Shown in pieces: positions 23,051-34,946 of a stretch of DNA of 64,000 nt. The DNA is from Knoxdaviesia capensis (lineage: Eukaryota; Ascomycota; Sordariomycetes; Microascales; Gondwanamycetaceae): the NCBI GenBank assembly GCA_001510575.1, contig LNGK01000004.1, positions 2,285,500 to 2,349,499 of the forward strand, given 5' to 3'. A program made the translations under genes and the position numbers. The notes below the pieces were generated by a model that was not told the origin of the DNA, searched no databases, and was given only the letters and a program-made list of their open reading frames with translations. The number at the start of each line of letters is the position of its first letter. The stretch's first letter is position 1.

Positions 23051-25211
23051 ATGGAGCCGTCTCCGCTGACGCGGCAGCCGCAGCCCGAGTCGTTCCAGCC
23101 GAAGATTGTGTCGTTGTATCAGGCGTTGTTTGTGGTGAGTTGCTTCAGCGGGTGGGATAGAATACCTCGCCACACGGCCAATTGAGTGGCGGAGCCCCAA
23201 ACAAAGCCATCAGTTGTGCTAACCACACTGTTCCGGCTCCTCTAGACCCGCGACGATGAAGACGAAGATGGCCCACACGACAAATCCGACGGCTTCTGGA
23301 CCGAGTTCTTCCTTCTCAAGCCTGACGGCGCTTCCCTACGCCAGATCCTCGACGGCCTAAGTCCCGGTGCGGTCCAGACCCGCCAAGCCCGTACGCAGGA
23401 GCTGTTTGCGCGCTCAGTGACGGCTATAAAGGGGACCGGGCGGCCTGGGTCCCGCAGCAACGGAACATCGACGGCCGCCGTCGCTGCCGCAGGATCGGTG
23501 GTGATTGCGACGCAGCTTCATGCGCTAGAGACCCTCAAGACTTTCCTTGGGGTGGTGCTGGCAAAGAAGTACGCCCACCAGAGCTCAGACGTGATCACGT
23601 TGCTGGCGGGGCTGGACTCGATCGATACCGTGTTCACAGACTTCGTCAGCACTCTGGACACTATCATCCGGTCGTCTCCGTCGTACGCATTACGCCAAGC
23701 CGCCGTCGACGTTGTGCTGGCAATCACCGCGGGCGCGTACCAGACCACCCTCCTCACATACCTGATCCAAAAGGACCTGTTTCCAGCAGTCATCAAGTTC
23801 GTGCACGAGGCCGAGGCGCTGCCGGATGTGTTCCGGCCGTTTGTGCTGCTGGGCCTGCTGGCAAACTACAACAAGTTCGAGTTCCAGAACCCGTACGGCG
23901 TGCGGCTGAACGACTTTGTCAATGAGGCCACCATCAAGCACGTGGTCCGCGCTGTCGGCGTCGCCAGTGTCCAGATGCGCCAGGCGTACGTCGATGTGCA
24001 AGACGACCTGCCCGAGGCGTGGACGCTGTCGTCAACGCTGAGCTTGATAGGCTTAGGCGGCTTGGTTGGTGGTGCGGCAGCGCAGAAACAGGAGAAAAAG
24101 AAGAAGCCAGTGTATGATGAGGAGACCATGAAGAAGTTGTTCACCAAGTTGTAAGTGGCCCCGATCTCCTTTTCGTGATAGCAGGCCATCTATACTAACG
24201 ATGGGTACTAGGCCACTGGATCTTGCCGCCGTCCTCCTCTCAACCTACGATTTTGCGCATGCAAACAAGTTGTTCTGCCTCTACTTCGTCACGCTCCCAG
24301 CAGACCCCGAGGGCGAACGGCCGCTCGCCAGCTACATCTCTCTGACGTCTTACCTACTTGACCACGCCCATCTGTCTCAGCGATCGACATATTACGCACA
24401 TCTCAATCTCATGGTTCTCCGCCTACTCATCGAAGACCCGTCGATCTGCAAGCGACTATGCAGCGAGGCATCTTCCGAGCCGGTGCGGCTCTGCCGGCAA
24501 CGCCAGCCATACCTGCCACTACCGAAGGGGGACCGGCCGCTCGCCGCTAGTCTACTAGACACGATGATCGCGGGAATCAGCCATAACCTACGGCGGCGGC
24601 TCGACGTGCGGCTGTACACCTTGAGCGTTGGTATCCTGCTGCGCGTCGTCTCGCACCTGTCCCGCACGCGGGTGCGCTTGGCTTACCACTGGTCGGAGCT
24701 GTTCCGTGCGCTGCTGTCTCTCGCGCGCTTCCTGGTGCAGTACCACGCAGATTTGCACGACCTGGCGCACATCGACACGTTGGTCGACCACGTAGTCAAC
24801 CTTCTGGCGCTGTCGCTGTCCGCAGGCGAAGCGTTCCTACCCACGCCCGCCGCGTACGACGACTTGTTCTACAAGGTCGTAGAGACCAGCGATGTGCTGG
24901 ACCGCTTGAAGACGTCGTACTCGCTGGCGAACCGCAAGGGTAACTCAATCGATACGCTCCTGAGTGTGTGTGTGCACTACAAGGAGATGCTGGCCGGCAG
25001 TGGCGGGGCGGCGGCCACACGGCGCCGCGGTGCACAGCTCACCAGTCTCCAAGTTGCTGAGACTATCCGCCAAGGGTACGACACTCTGAGTATCCAGACC
25101 AAAGAAGGTCTCGATACCTGGGAGCGGTTCCGAGAGGCAGATGAACGGACGCTGTTGAAGAGCGTGGCGAGAGTGGTTGTAGTTGACGCCCGGCGCTTGT
25201 TGGCGGAGTGA
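23051..25211 (+). CDS. ARMH3-like armadillo-helical Golgi protein (DUF1741 family)
   Basis: Three exons (23051-23134, 23246-24150, 24212-25211) encode 662 residues; both introns are GT-AG and keep the frame. The protein is all-helical. Its C-terminal half carries the family signature, including DTMIAGISHNLRRRLDVRLY and LAYHWSELFRALLSLARFLV. This family (fungal UPF0588; human ARMH3/C10orf76) acts on the Golgi with the Arf-GEF GBF1 and PI 4-kinase beta to maintain PI4P. The homologous role here is inferred. A Lys-rich linker (QEKKKKPVYDEE) sits at the exon 2/3 junction. The gene converges with the Mgs1-like gene, with 375 bp between them. Confidence 0.9.
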
Positions 25212-25586
25212 GTAGTGATCAGAGATGGGGTTGGGGTTCTCTTCTTAGTCTGTACTCTTTCTTTTGTATTGTTTTATTTCTTGCGTCGTCCTCTGGTTTC
25301 TCCCCGTTCCTCCCTTCTCCTCATATAGCGCCTGGTCTGTCAGTTCTCGTTTTCTTGGGAAGTTGTTACTTATTGAAGAGATACACTCGTTTACGTTCAC
25401 GCTGGATAGTTCGTTCCACATAGACCAAAATAGGATAGGAGCCGCCGAGCCAAGGTGAAGAATGTGTGCACAGTGATCATTCGATCGAGTCTATTGATGT
25501 TCCATGAATAGGGTATTCGTACAGTTGTATCGTATCGACATAAAAAGCGCTGCTTTGCCTACTCCCAGCCATAATCCAACCCTCTT
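25212..25586. other. Convergent 3' intergenic region
   Basis: This short T-rich region holds the 3' ends of the ARMH3-like gene (+) and the Mgs1-like gene (-). I see no gene in it. Confidence 0.5.
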
Positions 25587-27440
25587 TTAATCAGCATCGT
25601 TCATCACCAAATCCGGATCAACCTCCAAGCCAAGATCGCGGTCCTCCAAAAACCGGCGTCCCAGCAGCATGTCCGGCAGATAATTCTGGCGCACGAGACC
25701 ATCGCGGTAGTTGGGCGGGTACTTGTACTCCGCGCCATATCCCAGCTCCGACATCAGCCGCGTGGGCGCGTTACGCAGGTGGATCGGGATAGGCAGGGCC
25801 GCCACGCCGGGCTCGCGCAGCGCCGCCATGGCGTTGTTCAGGCCGCGGTATGCGCGCGTGCTCTTGGGCGCCAGCGCCAACGCCACCGTGCAATGGGCCA
25901 GCGGAATGCGCGCCTCGGGCAGTCCTATCTGCTGCGTGGCGGTGTACGTGGAGGTTGCAAGTGACAGGAGCGAGTTGTCCGCAAGACCGACGTCCTCGGA
26001 CGCAACAACCACCAGGCGCCGCGCAATGAACAGCGGGTCCTCGCCCGACTGGAGCATGCGCGCCAGGTAATACAGCGCCGCATCGGGATCGTTGCCGCGG
26101 AGCGCCTTGTGAAACGCCGAGATGGTGTCGTAGTGCTGGTCGCCAGCACGGTCATACACGAGCGTCTTAGTGAGCGACGCCTTGATATCAGCCTTGGTCA
26201 CACCCTCGCGGGTAGACAGTGAGAGAGCAAGTTCGAGGAGGTTCAGCGCCGTTCGCGCATCTCCGTCGCTGAAGTTCCCCAGGTACGCAAGCATTTCCTC
26301 GTCGATAAGGTCCTCAGGAGGAGAGCTGGTGCTGAAAGGGTCTGAGCCACTGATGCTACCCGGCTCAACGGGGCGTAGCTCGGGGCGGTCCCGGCGTTCG
26401 TCGGTAAGGGCTCGCTCAAGAATCTCGCGCACAGCGTCAGCGGACAGCTTGGACAGCGTGAAGGTGCGGCAGCGCGACAGAAGCGCATTCTGCAGGCGGA
26501 ACGACGGGTTCTCGGTGGTGGCGCCAATCAGCGTGATGACGCCCGATTCAACCGGCATCAGGAACACGTCCTGTTGCGACTTGTTGAAGCGGTGGATCTC
26601 GTCACAAAAGATAATCGTCTTCTTGCCCGTCAGGGCCTTCTCGTTCGCCGCCGCGTCGAACATCTTCTTGCACTCAGCCACGCCCGTGGTGGTGGCGTTT
26701 ATCTCAATGAACCGACTGCGCACGGTGCGTGCAATGCACCGCGCAATCGTGGTCTTGCCAGTACCAGCCGGGCCCCACAGGATCATCGACGGCACACGAT
26801 CAGTCTCAATCAGCACCCGCAGCACGCCCTGCTTTCCAACAAGGTCTTGGCCGGAAATGTCATCGAGCGTCTGCGGCCGCATCCGCTCGGCCAGAGGCGC
26901 AGACCGGTTGTTCTTGCTCTTCTTCAAGGCCGGGGAGGGCACGCCGCCCGCAGGCTGTGCGGCATTGAAAGGTGCACGCCGGGTCTCGCTCTCGGACTGG
27001 CCCGGGCCACTATCGAACTGGCGCTTTTGTCCAACAATCTGTTTCAAAGCATCGGGGTTGGGGGCGGGCGCGGTAGTGGGGGCAGTAGAGGAAGCTGCGG
27101 TAGCAGCATCACGGGAGGCTCTCTTCGCGGCAGGAGTCTGGAAGAATGAAGAAGGCGACGGGCGCTTCTGGCCAATGACCTGAGATTGGGAGGCGGAGGG
27201 GGCACGCGAGGGCCGGGAGGTCGAGCTGGTCGAGCCGGAGGTGGGAGGAGCGGACGAGGCCGGGGGAGAGGATCGGTCGTCGGTCGCAAGGAAGAAAGCA
27301 CACTGGGAGTCGAGGTGTTTGTTGATGTCGGATTCTTTGACCCGCTTGTTGCACGCGGGGCACGAAAGAACGTTGCTGGCGGTGGTCGTCATAGGAGGAG
27401 ATTGGTTGGCCACACGCTGTGCCGCGTTAAACAAGGGCAT
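25587..27440 (-). CDS. mgs1: Mgs1/WRNIP1-type AAA+ ATPase
   Basis: A single exon encodes 617 residues. Residues 27-47 form a UBZ4-like ubiquitin-binding zinc finger (C27, C30, H42, C47: CPACNKRV, then HLDSQC). A low-complexity linker follows. The RarA/MgsA/WRNIP1 AAA+ core has Walker A GPAGTGKTT near residue 223, Walker B IIFCDEIHRF near residue 278, sensor motif GATTENPSF, and the C-terminal MgsA oligomerisation region (LRNAPTRLMSELGYG). Yeast Mgs1 and human WRNIP1 are DNA-dependent ATPases that act at stalled forks with ubiquitinated PCNA and Pol delta; the nuclear role is inferred from that. Length is near yeast Mgs1. The ATG at 27440 is used; a second ATG sixteen codons later would also keep the zinc finger. 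Confidence 0.94.
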   Translation of the reverse strand: MPLFNAAQRVANQSPPMTTTASNVLSCPACNKRVKESDINKHLDSQCAFFLATDDRSSPPASSAPPTSGSTSSTSRPSRAPSASQSQVIGQKRPSPSSFFQTPAAKRASRDAATAASSTAPTTAPAPNPDALKQIVGQKRQFDSGPGQSESETRRAPFNAAQPAGGVPSPALKKSKNNRSAPLAERMRPQTLDDISGQDLVGKQGVLRVLIETDRVPSMILWGPAGTGKTTIARCIARTVRSRFIEINATTTGVAECKKMFDAAANEKALTGKKTIIFCDEIHRFNKSQQDVFLMPVESGVITLIGATTENPSFRLQNALLSRCRTFTLSKLSADAVREILERALTDERRDRPELRPVEPGSISGSDPFSTSSPPEDLIDEEMLAYLGNFSDGDARTALNLLELALSLSTREGVTKADIKASLTKTLVYDRAGDQHYDTISAFHKALRGNDPDAALYYLARMLQSGEDPLFIARRLVVVASEDVGLADNSLLSLATSTYTATQQIGLPEARIPLAHCTVALALAPKSTRAYRGLNNAMAALREPGVAALPIPIHLRNAPTRLMSELGYGAEYKYPPNYRDGLVRQNYLPDMLLGRRFLEDRDLGLEVDPDLVMNDAD

Positions 27441-28559
27441 GGTGAAGGCGGGAGAGAGAAGGGAACAAGGCAGAGAGGGTCGAGAGAGAAGGATCTCGAA
27501 GGATTGAGGTCGATAGGCGGATACTGTTTCGTCTTCAGACAGTCGGCGGGAGCACGGGGATTAGCAAACGAAGCAAAGGAGGAGGTAAAAAATATGAAGC
27601 GGCCCAACAAACAGTGCGATCTCGACAAACGGAGAATGCAAAGCAATGCAAGGGAATAGATACATACAGTCACACAAAGTTATGTCGAGCAGTAAGAGAA
27701 ACTGATGCGCATGCAAAACTATAAATGAAAAAGCAAATTCAGGAAATGTTGTCTGCAAAGGTTGAATTCAGATGAAAAACAGAGGAAGAAAAGACAAAAG
27801 CTGGGGAAGGTAATCATCGGCCAAAATTATTTTTAGGCCGATTGATGTCAAAGTGACCGCGTTTGGAAGCGCGTCTTCCTTCCCGCAAAGTTTAAGTGGC
27901 GGTTAATCACCGGCCACGCCCGTGTAGACGCCTCTAATCTGGAAGGAGCAGCAATGTTCTCGAAAACAGATGGAAACATCCGCTTACCAGTGTTATCAGT
28001 TGTTTTCCAGTATAAAATACTCGTTCGGTTTTTACACCGCATTTATCGGGATACCAGGTCGAACAGTGGATGGGCATCGCCAGAGGTTGGGAGGTCCAGA
28101 GTTTATTCTCTAGTTCAAGATGTGATGATACTCAGTACGCATGTTTCATTCCTTTAAGATCGCCATGAAAATTGATATTGCGGTATTCATTTCAAGACAG
28201 ATCAATCCGTCATTAGAGTAATTTGCAGACATCAGAAATTCTAGAACCATCAGGCTCTGACTGTAAAGAACCAGGTTACCGCCATGTTCAGAGAATGCAA
28301 ATCAGCGCCGTGCCTATCCCAAGTCCCAGAACGCCAACAGAAAGAACAGAAAAAATGAAGAGAAACCCCCGGGGACGCCCGTCTCGGAATGCTTTATTCT
28401 AAGTGATTAAGTCTGGCAAAGCCAGTCCAGCTCCTCTGACCCCGCCCTCGTACATCCACCTTCGTCGAGATGCCTATGATTCGTTTCGTATCTCAAAGCA
28501 GTCGGCTCGTTATCGCTAAATATGAGAAAAGCAGGAGCAGAATATGCCTACTCGGGTTT
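27441..28559. other. Intergenic region upstream of the Mgs1-like gene
   Basis: This is the promoter of the minus-strand Mgs1-like gene and the 3' flank of the minus-strand Isa1 gene. It is AT-rich at 27580-27830. I see no gene or RNA. Confidence 0.45.
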
Positions 28560-29400
28560 CTAAACCATGAAAGATTCTCCACATCCGCACTCATCCTCTG
28601 TAATTCGAAAAAAGAAACACTTAAAGTCAGTATAGGATCCAAATGTATGACCAGGAATGAACCGCCAGGAACTTACTGATATTCGGGTTCTTGAACACAA
28701 ACCGCTGGCTCAGCTTATCCTCGGCCCAGTCCATCTCGCTGCCGATGATGCTGAACAGCGCCTTGCTGTCAATCAGCACCTTGATGCCATCCTGCTCGAC
28801 CACCTCGTCGAAGGCCGCGGGCTTGTCCACGAACTCGAGATGATACGCCAAGCCACTGCACCCGCGGTTGCGTACGCCCACCCGAATAAGCTGGGGCACC
28901 GGCTGGTCCAGTAGCTCGCGCAGGTGCTCGACAGCCGCCGGCGTCATCTTGATCGGCGCCTTCTTAGGAACGCGGAGTCGCGAGCGTGTCCGGGGGGCAG
29001 GGGTCGAAGGAGCCGCGGCAGGGGTCTGCGCCGTCGCGGTAGATGTAGCTGGTGCAGCGGCAGAACCGGGTGTCGAGGCAGGCTTTGTCGGCTGGGGTGT
29101 GGCGAGACTCGGCGTCCGCGCCGGTTCGGCCGAAGCGGCGGCCGGGACCTCGGGCGCAGCGGGGGGGGTTTGCCGGAGCGGACGCGGGATGGAGAGTTCA
29201 GCGGGAGAAGGAGTCTGGCGCGGCTGAGGGGGCACGAACGAGCCGTCGAAGTTGCCCGGAACCAGGCGGTGTGGTTGGTAGGAGCGCAACGAGGCGCTGG
29301 TCGAGAGGAAAACCCGCTGGTCGGCGGGACAGCACACGCTGTTAACGAGCGCGCGCGCAGGCCCGCGGGCCGCCTCCTGGAGAGAGCGGCGGAGTATCAT
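28560..29400 (-). CDS. isa1: Mitochondrial iron-sulfur assembly protein Isa1 (A-type scaffold)
   Basis: Two exons (29400-28677 and 28597-28560) encode 253 residues. The 38-nt last exon encodes only KDECGCGESFMV behind an intron at 28676-28598. The first ~145 residues are Ala/Pro/Ser-rich with an Arg-rich mitochondrial presequence-like start (MILRRSLQEAARGPARALV). The A-type domain begins at IKMTPAAVEHLRELL. It carries the three metal-binding cysteines, one in RNRGCSGLAY (C180) and two in ECGCGESF (C245, C247). The stretch FDEVVEQDGIKVLIDSKALF marks it as Isa1 rather than Isa2. Isa1 acts with Isa2 and Iba57 to make [4Fe-4S] clusters in the matrix. Without the tiny last exon the protein would lose two of the three ligands, so this splice is essential. 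Confidence 0.93.
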
Positions 29401-31217
29401 GATTGGCAAGGTATGTGTGTGTGTGCGTTTGTTCGCGGTGTCGCGCTCAGGAAAAAGCGTTGAGGGCTTCCGGGTTGGTGGAAGAGACACGGTTGGTACG
29501 TAGAAAGAGAGACTTCTTTGTGTCCTTACTAGTAGTATTAACAGAAAGTAAAGCAGTTGAAATAACAAGATCACACAAGTCTTGTATGGCCAACAGGAAC
29601 AAGACGTCAGAACCAAACAAAGAAGGTTGAAGGATTCAAGGAAGGGTAACAGTAGAAGGAAAAAAAAACCAAGATGATCTCGAAAATGAAAAACGTCACA
29701 AAGTCCCGAAAAGGACTATCACGTGATGATTATCAAGCCAAACCAGAAAACCAGAACAGAGCCGGTCAAAGGAGGTCGGTTCAGCTCGGATAATAATGTC
29801 TAGAAAGGATGAAACTATTTCAAGGTCTATAGAGAATCAAAACTGTGTGAAATGAAATATAGGAATGCAAGATTATGGGGGCAAAGATCTCTATTCCTGG
29901 GTTTTCCTATGTGGAGAGTTGAAGGTTAACCCTATATATATTCAGTTAGGGTCTGAAGTGATTGTAAATCAGGCGTGAACTGACAAATTCCAGGGATTTC
30001 ATTGGTTTGGTGAGGCAGTTTGTTGCCACTAGACCCTAACCCTAGTATCTCTCTCAGTTCCGTTCTTGCCACCACCGTCGTGTTCCAAATGTTGATGAGA
30101 TTAGTACTCGTACAACCTGTTGGGTGTGTGTTTGGTCGGCGAAATAACTCGATCGCAGAAAATTCGAGATTTTGCGAGGCATGAATTGCCGAAAAGCTGC
30201 CCTAGTTATACAACACACTTTTACTTGGTTTTCAATGCTGTAGTAAGACTCTCTATCATAATTATATGTGCAGGTCTACATCTCTCTACACATTTGCGCC
30301 AACCCTAACCCTACAACAACCAGATATTCACATAAGTTTCTCTCGATATTGCCTCTGATGATTGATAGAAGATGCAACTTAGGTACTGATAGTTTCCGAA
30401 GCCATAAGTACTCATAGCTAGTCCCGAATGAAGACCGTTATCGCCCATAATTCCCGCGAACATGCCATGCTAGTCCAGGAACAGACTCAGGAACAGATTA
30501 AGGAACGCGCCTCTCAGCTAGTTCCTGAGGCTGAGGGCTACAACTATCATGAAAGCGGGTATAAGGGACGGAGGAGATCAATATCAGCTGCAATGAAGAA
30601 TCTACCATTCCTGCCTAGGTGAAGACCACGGTTAGATGCAGAAACCGGGAGTCACATCCTGGTCTCTCTTCCGCGCCCGAGTCTCGTCGATAACTTGTGC
30701 CGACAGATGAGTACCGGACACGGAATACGACATCAGTTCAACTGCTAGCACAAAGCTGGGAGAACTTCAATCACCTCATTGCAGGATAGACGGAGACATG
30801 TACATCTTGCTAAAGCCTCATAAATGCGACACTTGGACAAAACGTCTTATAACTGCAAGTAATTCTGCCTCGACCATCACATAAGTATTTAATCAAAAGC
30901 CCCAAGACAGTGTAAAGTGAAGCAATAGTTTGGAGTGGAGTGTCTTAAGATTTCAAACATGTAATTACTGTACATCCTCTCCGATAATGATCATGTCACA
31001 AGAACGAAGGTGAATCATTGATTGAATACTGGTGACAGAAATCTCTGACACTCAAGGGATATAATAAATCGTTTCCTCATGATCAAAGTCCAAGGGACTC
31101 TGATATATCTTCAGTTAAGAAGATACTATGGAGAATCACAGGTATAAACTAAATCAATAAATAGATAAAAGAATATGGTGGTGGTGACTAGCCGAAGCCG
31201 TGACACGGATTGACCAT
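29401..31217. other. Intergenic region between Isa1 and the sugar transporter
   Basis: No supported gene is present. AACCCTAACCCTA-type telomere-like short repeats occur at about 30032-30045 and 30300-30313. A 64-codon ATG-started frame at 30428-30622 with a short internal repeat (QEQTQEQ) is the only coding-like item and remains unsupported. The part next to 31217 is the 3' flank of the transporter. Confidence 0.45.
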
Positions 31218-32926
31218 TTACTTCTTCGCAACCTCAACCTCGGAGACAGCGGGACCGACCTTATCATCGCCGGCAACCTCGAGACCACGCTCCTTGATAT
31301 CAGCAACAGCGACCTGGCCGACATCGACAGCGTCCTCGCCATCGAAGTACTTTGCAATTTCTTCCATCGGGGTATAACGGGTTTCGATGATGAAGGTGTA
31401 GATGATCCACACTTCGAAGAACAGGAACACGCAGTAGAAGATGTAGTACTTCCAGGCGAGGGCATCCAGGGCAATGGCGTTGATGTACTGGTTGAAGAAG
31501 AGAGCGGCGCACACACAGAAGTTCAGCCACGTGTAACCCTTGGCACGGAGACCATAGGGCAGAATCTCAGTGGTGTACGAGGCGATCAGACCGGACTTGA
31601 TATCGTAGAAGCAGCCGTACAGGAAGGTCAGGAACACGAAGGCGTATCCGAGAGCCTGCTGGGGGGCGATGTCGTAGCGGGCCGAGACGATGGTCCAGGC
31701 GGTGAACACCAGGCAGGTTCCGATGGTCGAGGTCAGGTAGATGGGGCGACGTCCGAGCCTGTCGATGAAGAACGAGAAGAAGAAGTTGAACACGAGACCC
31801 TGGGTCTTCATGCCGGCGTTGACACCCAGCTGGGTCTCAGCCTTGGTGATACCGACGTTGTCCATGACATACTTGAGGTAGTACGAGATGAGACCGTTGC
31901 CAGACCACTGCGAGAAGAACCCGATGGCGGTGATGATACCAATACGCTTGCGGTTACCGGGGGTGCGGACGAGATCGATCCAGCCGGTGCGGCCGGCCTG
32001 CTTGTCCATCTCAATGGCAGCCTTGATCTCGGCGAACTCGAGCTGCACGAACTCGTCGTTCTCGTCGCCCTCAGCGTGGTAGTGCACCAGCATGCGCTGG
32101 GCCTCCTCGTGACGGTCCTTGTTCATCAGCCAACGAGGAGACTCGGGCATCCAGTACAGGCCAGCGACAATGACGACGGTGCAGATAGCCTGGAGAAGAG
32201 AGGGAAGTCTCCACGACCAGTCGCTCTGTTAGGTACAACAAAAGGAAGAAGAGTTAGAGAAACACATGCCGATATAAAAGGGGAAGAAAAAAGCGGGGTT
32301 GCCTGCATCTGTAGTGAACATACCTGAATCTGCAGGGTACCGTAGGTGACCCACGAAGCAATGAAGGCACCAGAGTGGTACGAAGCACCGCTGAGGGTGA
32401 CGAGAATGGCACGATCCTGGGGATGGGCAATCTCGGCAATGAGGAGGGGAGCAGAGCCAAGCACGATCGAGTCACCGAAACCGATGAGGAGACGGGCAGA
32501 CAGGAACATGCCGAAGTTCTGGGCGCCGGACTGGAGACCGACAGCGAGGAGCATGATCAAGCATCCAACCAGGAGACCGATGCGACGACCGCGGGCGTCA
32601 ATCAGGTAGGGAGTGACGAAGAGACCCAGGAGCGAACCCAGAGACATGGAGGCGTTGAACAGACCCAGAATGCTGCCGCGCGGGTGGTCGAAGTAGTCCT
32701 GCCAGTAGCTGAGGGTCTGGAGACCGTTCATCATGGATCCGTCGAATCCATTGGCGGTGTTGGTGATAATCAGGATGACAATGTAGACGTAGAGACGCCG
32801 CAGGTTGGGGCGCTTCCACCATTCCACACGCTTGATCTCGCGGCCGGCGAAGATGAAGTGGCCCTTGGGCGGCTTCACCGGCACAACGGTCTGCTTGGGC
32901 TTGGGGGGACGGAACCGGAGACCCAT
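31218..32926 (-). CDS. MFS sugar transporter (hexose/lactose permease-like)
   Basis: Two exons (32926-32324 and 32225-31218), joined across a 98-bp GT-AG intron, encode 536 residues. The protein has the twelve-helix sugar-porter pattern. Signatures are GFDGSMMNGLQ after the first helix, the DARGRRIG loop between helices 2 and 3, PESPRWLM after helix 6, DRLGRRP in the second half, and ETRYTPMEEIAKYFDG in place of the PETKG motif. This variant is common in fungal permeases related to Lac12 and other oligosaccharide or pentose transporters, so the substrate could be a hexose, pentose or disaccharide. The gene lies behind a GH43 xylosidase on the same strand and shares GGCTAAA/GGCTAG sites with it, which favours a plant-cell-wall sugar. 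A TATA-like stretch is at 33101-33112. Confidence 0.92.
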
Positions 32927-33834
32927 TTTGGTGATGAAAGGGGTTGAGGAATCCAACAAGAGGAGAGAAAGGGCAGGCTTCAAAAGCTGGAAAACAGATA
33001 CACCAAGACACTTGCTAGAAGGGAGAGGACCAGGCTGATTGGCGAGGAGAGAGGCGGGGATGGAAAGACGTTTGAAGATCAAGAAGCGGCGGACCCAAGT
33101 ATATATAATTATATTGGGCCGACACTTATCTAGGATTGCCAGTATAGTGACAATATAGTGACGATATGGGACATCGATAATCAATGGCCGTCCCAAACGG
33201 CGATGCTGCTACTGCTGAACACTGCTAGCTAAGCGCGAGTCCCAACTCTTGACATGCCACTCACATGTGCATCTGTATGATATGGTACCTTTTGGTATCC
33301 CCCTTTCCGATCCGGGTAAGATAGCTCACCCCGGATTCCCCAGACCTCTCCATACCCCAGCCTGGGGCGCCCCTCCTCAAGCGTCGGTCCCAGTTTTCCC
33401 CATGGGTCTTTCTTCCACACCCACATGGACGTAGCGTCAAGTGAGGGAGGACCCCAACTTCAGGATTTTGTTGGAGATCAAGGAAGATAGTCGGGTCGAT
33501 GTAGTCCGGGAGACGCCTGACTCGACGCTCAAGGCCCACCCCCTACAAACCTGGAGAAAGTGGGCAGGGGGTGGCCGGCACGTTGAACAAGAGCCGAAGA
33601 TACGGGGGTTGACCAGGATTTCCCACGACTGATTGGTGCGCTTCCGGGTGTCGGGCAGTTGGGGTAAGGCCCAAGGGGAGGAGGAAAAGCAAAGACGAGA
33701 AAAACCTTTGATATTCCCCCATGGACAGCAAATCTTGGTGCCGGAGGCTTGAAAAGAGGTGGAAGCATTTCTAGACCTCTTATTGGCTCGTGTAACGCGG
33801 TGGGTCCATATCTATAAATAGCTTAACTATATTC

Positions 33835-33840
33835 GGCTAG
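33835..33840 (+). promoter_or_regulatory. XlnR/Xyr1-type GGCTAG site
   Basis: GGCTAG fits the GGCTAR core bound by the xylanolytic activator XlnR of Eurotiales. It lies 909 bp upstream of the transporter ATG. A six-base site alone is weak evidence. Confidence 0.3.
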
Positions 33841-34102
33841 CGTTAATAATGACCCCAGCGTCGGTACGGCGACCCACTAAAATGTCCGCTCTTCATTGGT
33901 GCGCATCTTGTCTTCATATCCTCAGCCGATTTTGTCTTATCTTTTTCTGACCTTTTTGTCCTCCCATCCTCACATCTTCGTTTGCCTTGGAATCGTCTCT
34001 TAACCACACCCCCCCACCGAGTTGGAGAAGACCTTGCTTGATATATGAGGATAGGGAAAATATCACTTTGATATTCTCCTCCCCTGGTTGACCCGACCTC
34101 AC

Positions 34103-34109
34103 GGCTAAA
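34103..34109 (+). promoter_or_regulatory. XlnR-type GGCTAAA site upstream of the sugar transporter
   Basis: GGCTAAA is the classic XlnR site. It lies about 1.18 kb upstream of the transporter start, and the same motif occurs twice upstream of the neighbouring GH43 gene. Confidence 0.35.
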
Positions 34110-34946
34110 TGACAGTTGGGGTTTGCCTGCCCGCAGGTCTCGAGTTGAATACTTGACCGGGCCCTCCACCGAGAGAGCCTCATAACAAGGCCTTTTGGAA
34201 ACTCGGGATAAACGGGTAAAGTTCTCACATTATCCTTCTAGCTCGCATGCCAAGATAGCCTGTTTATTTTGCCATTTGCCGTTGGCTTCAAGGTGACTAT
34301 CTGTAAAACGAACGATGATACCAGGACGGCATTGAGAGCAGACACCTTTATTTACTGATTTGCCCTATGTTTACGTCTTCCTTCGTCACAAAATTACTCT
34401 CCAACTTCCGGCTCAACAAAACCTGGAAGTCAGTTAGTCCCTTTCTCATAAGCGACCATGCAACAGCAAACAAGCGCCTACCCCAAGAAATCAGCTGGCG
34501 AAGCACGGACGCCCGCCCCAGAAGGTTAAAAAGGAAACGAACAAATCCCAACTCGCCCCTCCAGGTGGATACACGTGAACCACGGGAGCAGCGAGGTCGC
34601 TCTTGGCCACCACATGGCCGCCGAGCAGCTAGGTCAAAGCTTGGTTGTGCTTGACTCTGGCAGCGTAGATCTCTCTCCCTCCCCCGCTCCACTTCGGCGG
34701 GAGTTGTGGCCAATGCGACCAATCACTTTAAGCGAGATCTGGCATTCAGGAGGCTGACATTGCACAGGTGCTTCGGTGGAACAGAATGCAGGGTTCATTC
34801 ATGCCTTCGCATTCCTCTTTTCTCTCTATCTCTGTCTTTTTGCCACGATAAGCCTCCAGGAACAGATCCAGGTAGGTAAGCTAATGGATCTTTTGCAATT
34901 GAGATTATTCGATCAGCAAGAACAAGCCTATTCCTAGCTCATAACA

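Larger units (their letters stand above)
32927..34946. other. Promoter region of the sugar transporter
   Basis: These 2.0 kb lie between the 3' end of the GH43 gene and the transporter, both minus strand. It holds a TATA-like stretch at 33101-33112 and XlnR-type motifs at 33835-33840 and 34103-34109. I see no further gene; the frames at 34348-34722 have no protein-like features. Confidence 0.5.

Noticed and set aside
30300..30313. Interstitial telomere (AACCCTAACCCTA)
   Set aside because: Only two units; too short to mark a chromosome end or fusion. Kept only as part of the promoter-motif observation.
30428..30622. 64-codon ATG-started frame with Gln/Glu repeat (QEQTQEQ)
   Set aside because: Isolated, no signal peptide, no domain, no splice context. 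A frame of this size is expected by chance in 1.8 kb of intergenic DNA.
31200..32327. Plus-strand 375-codon frame opposite the sugar transporter
   Set aside because: It is the antisense shadow of the transporter exon; composition mirrors hydrophobic codons and the transporter motifs are unambiguous.
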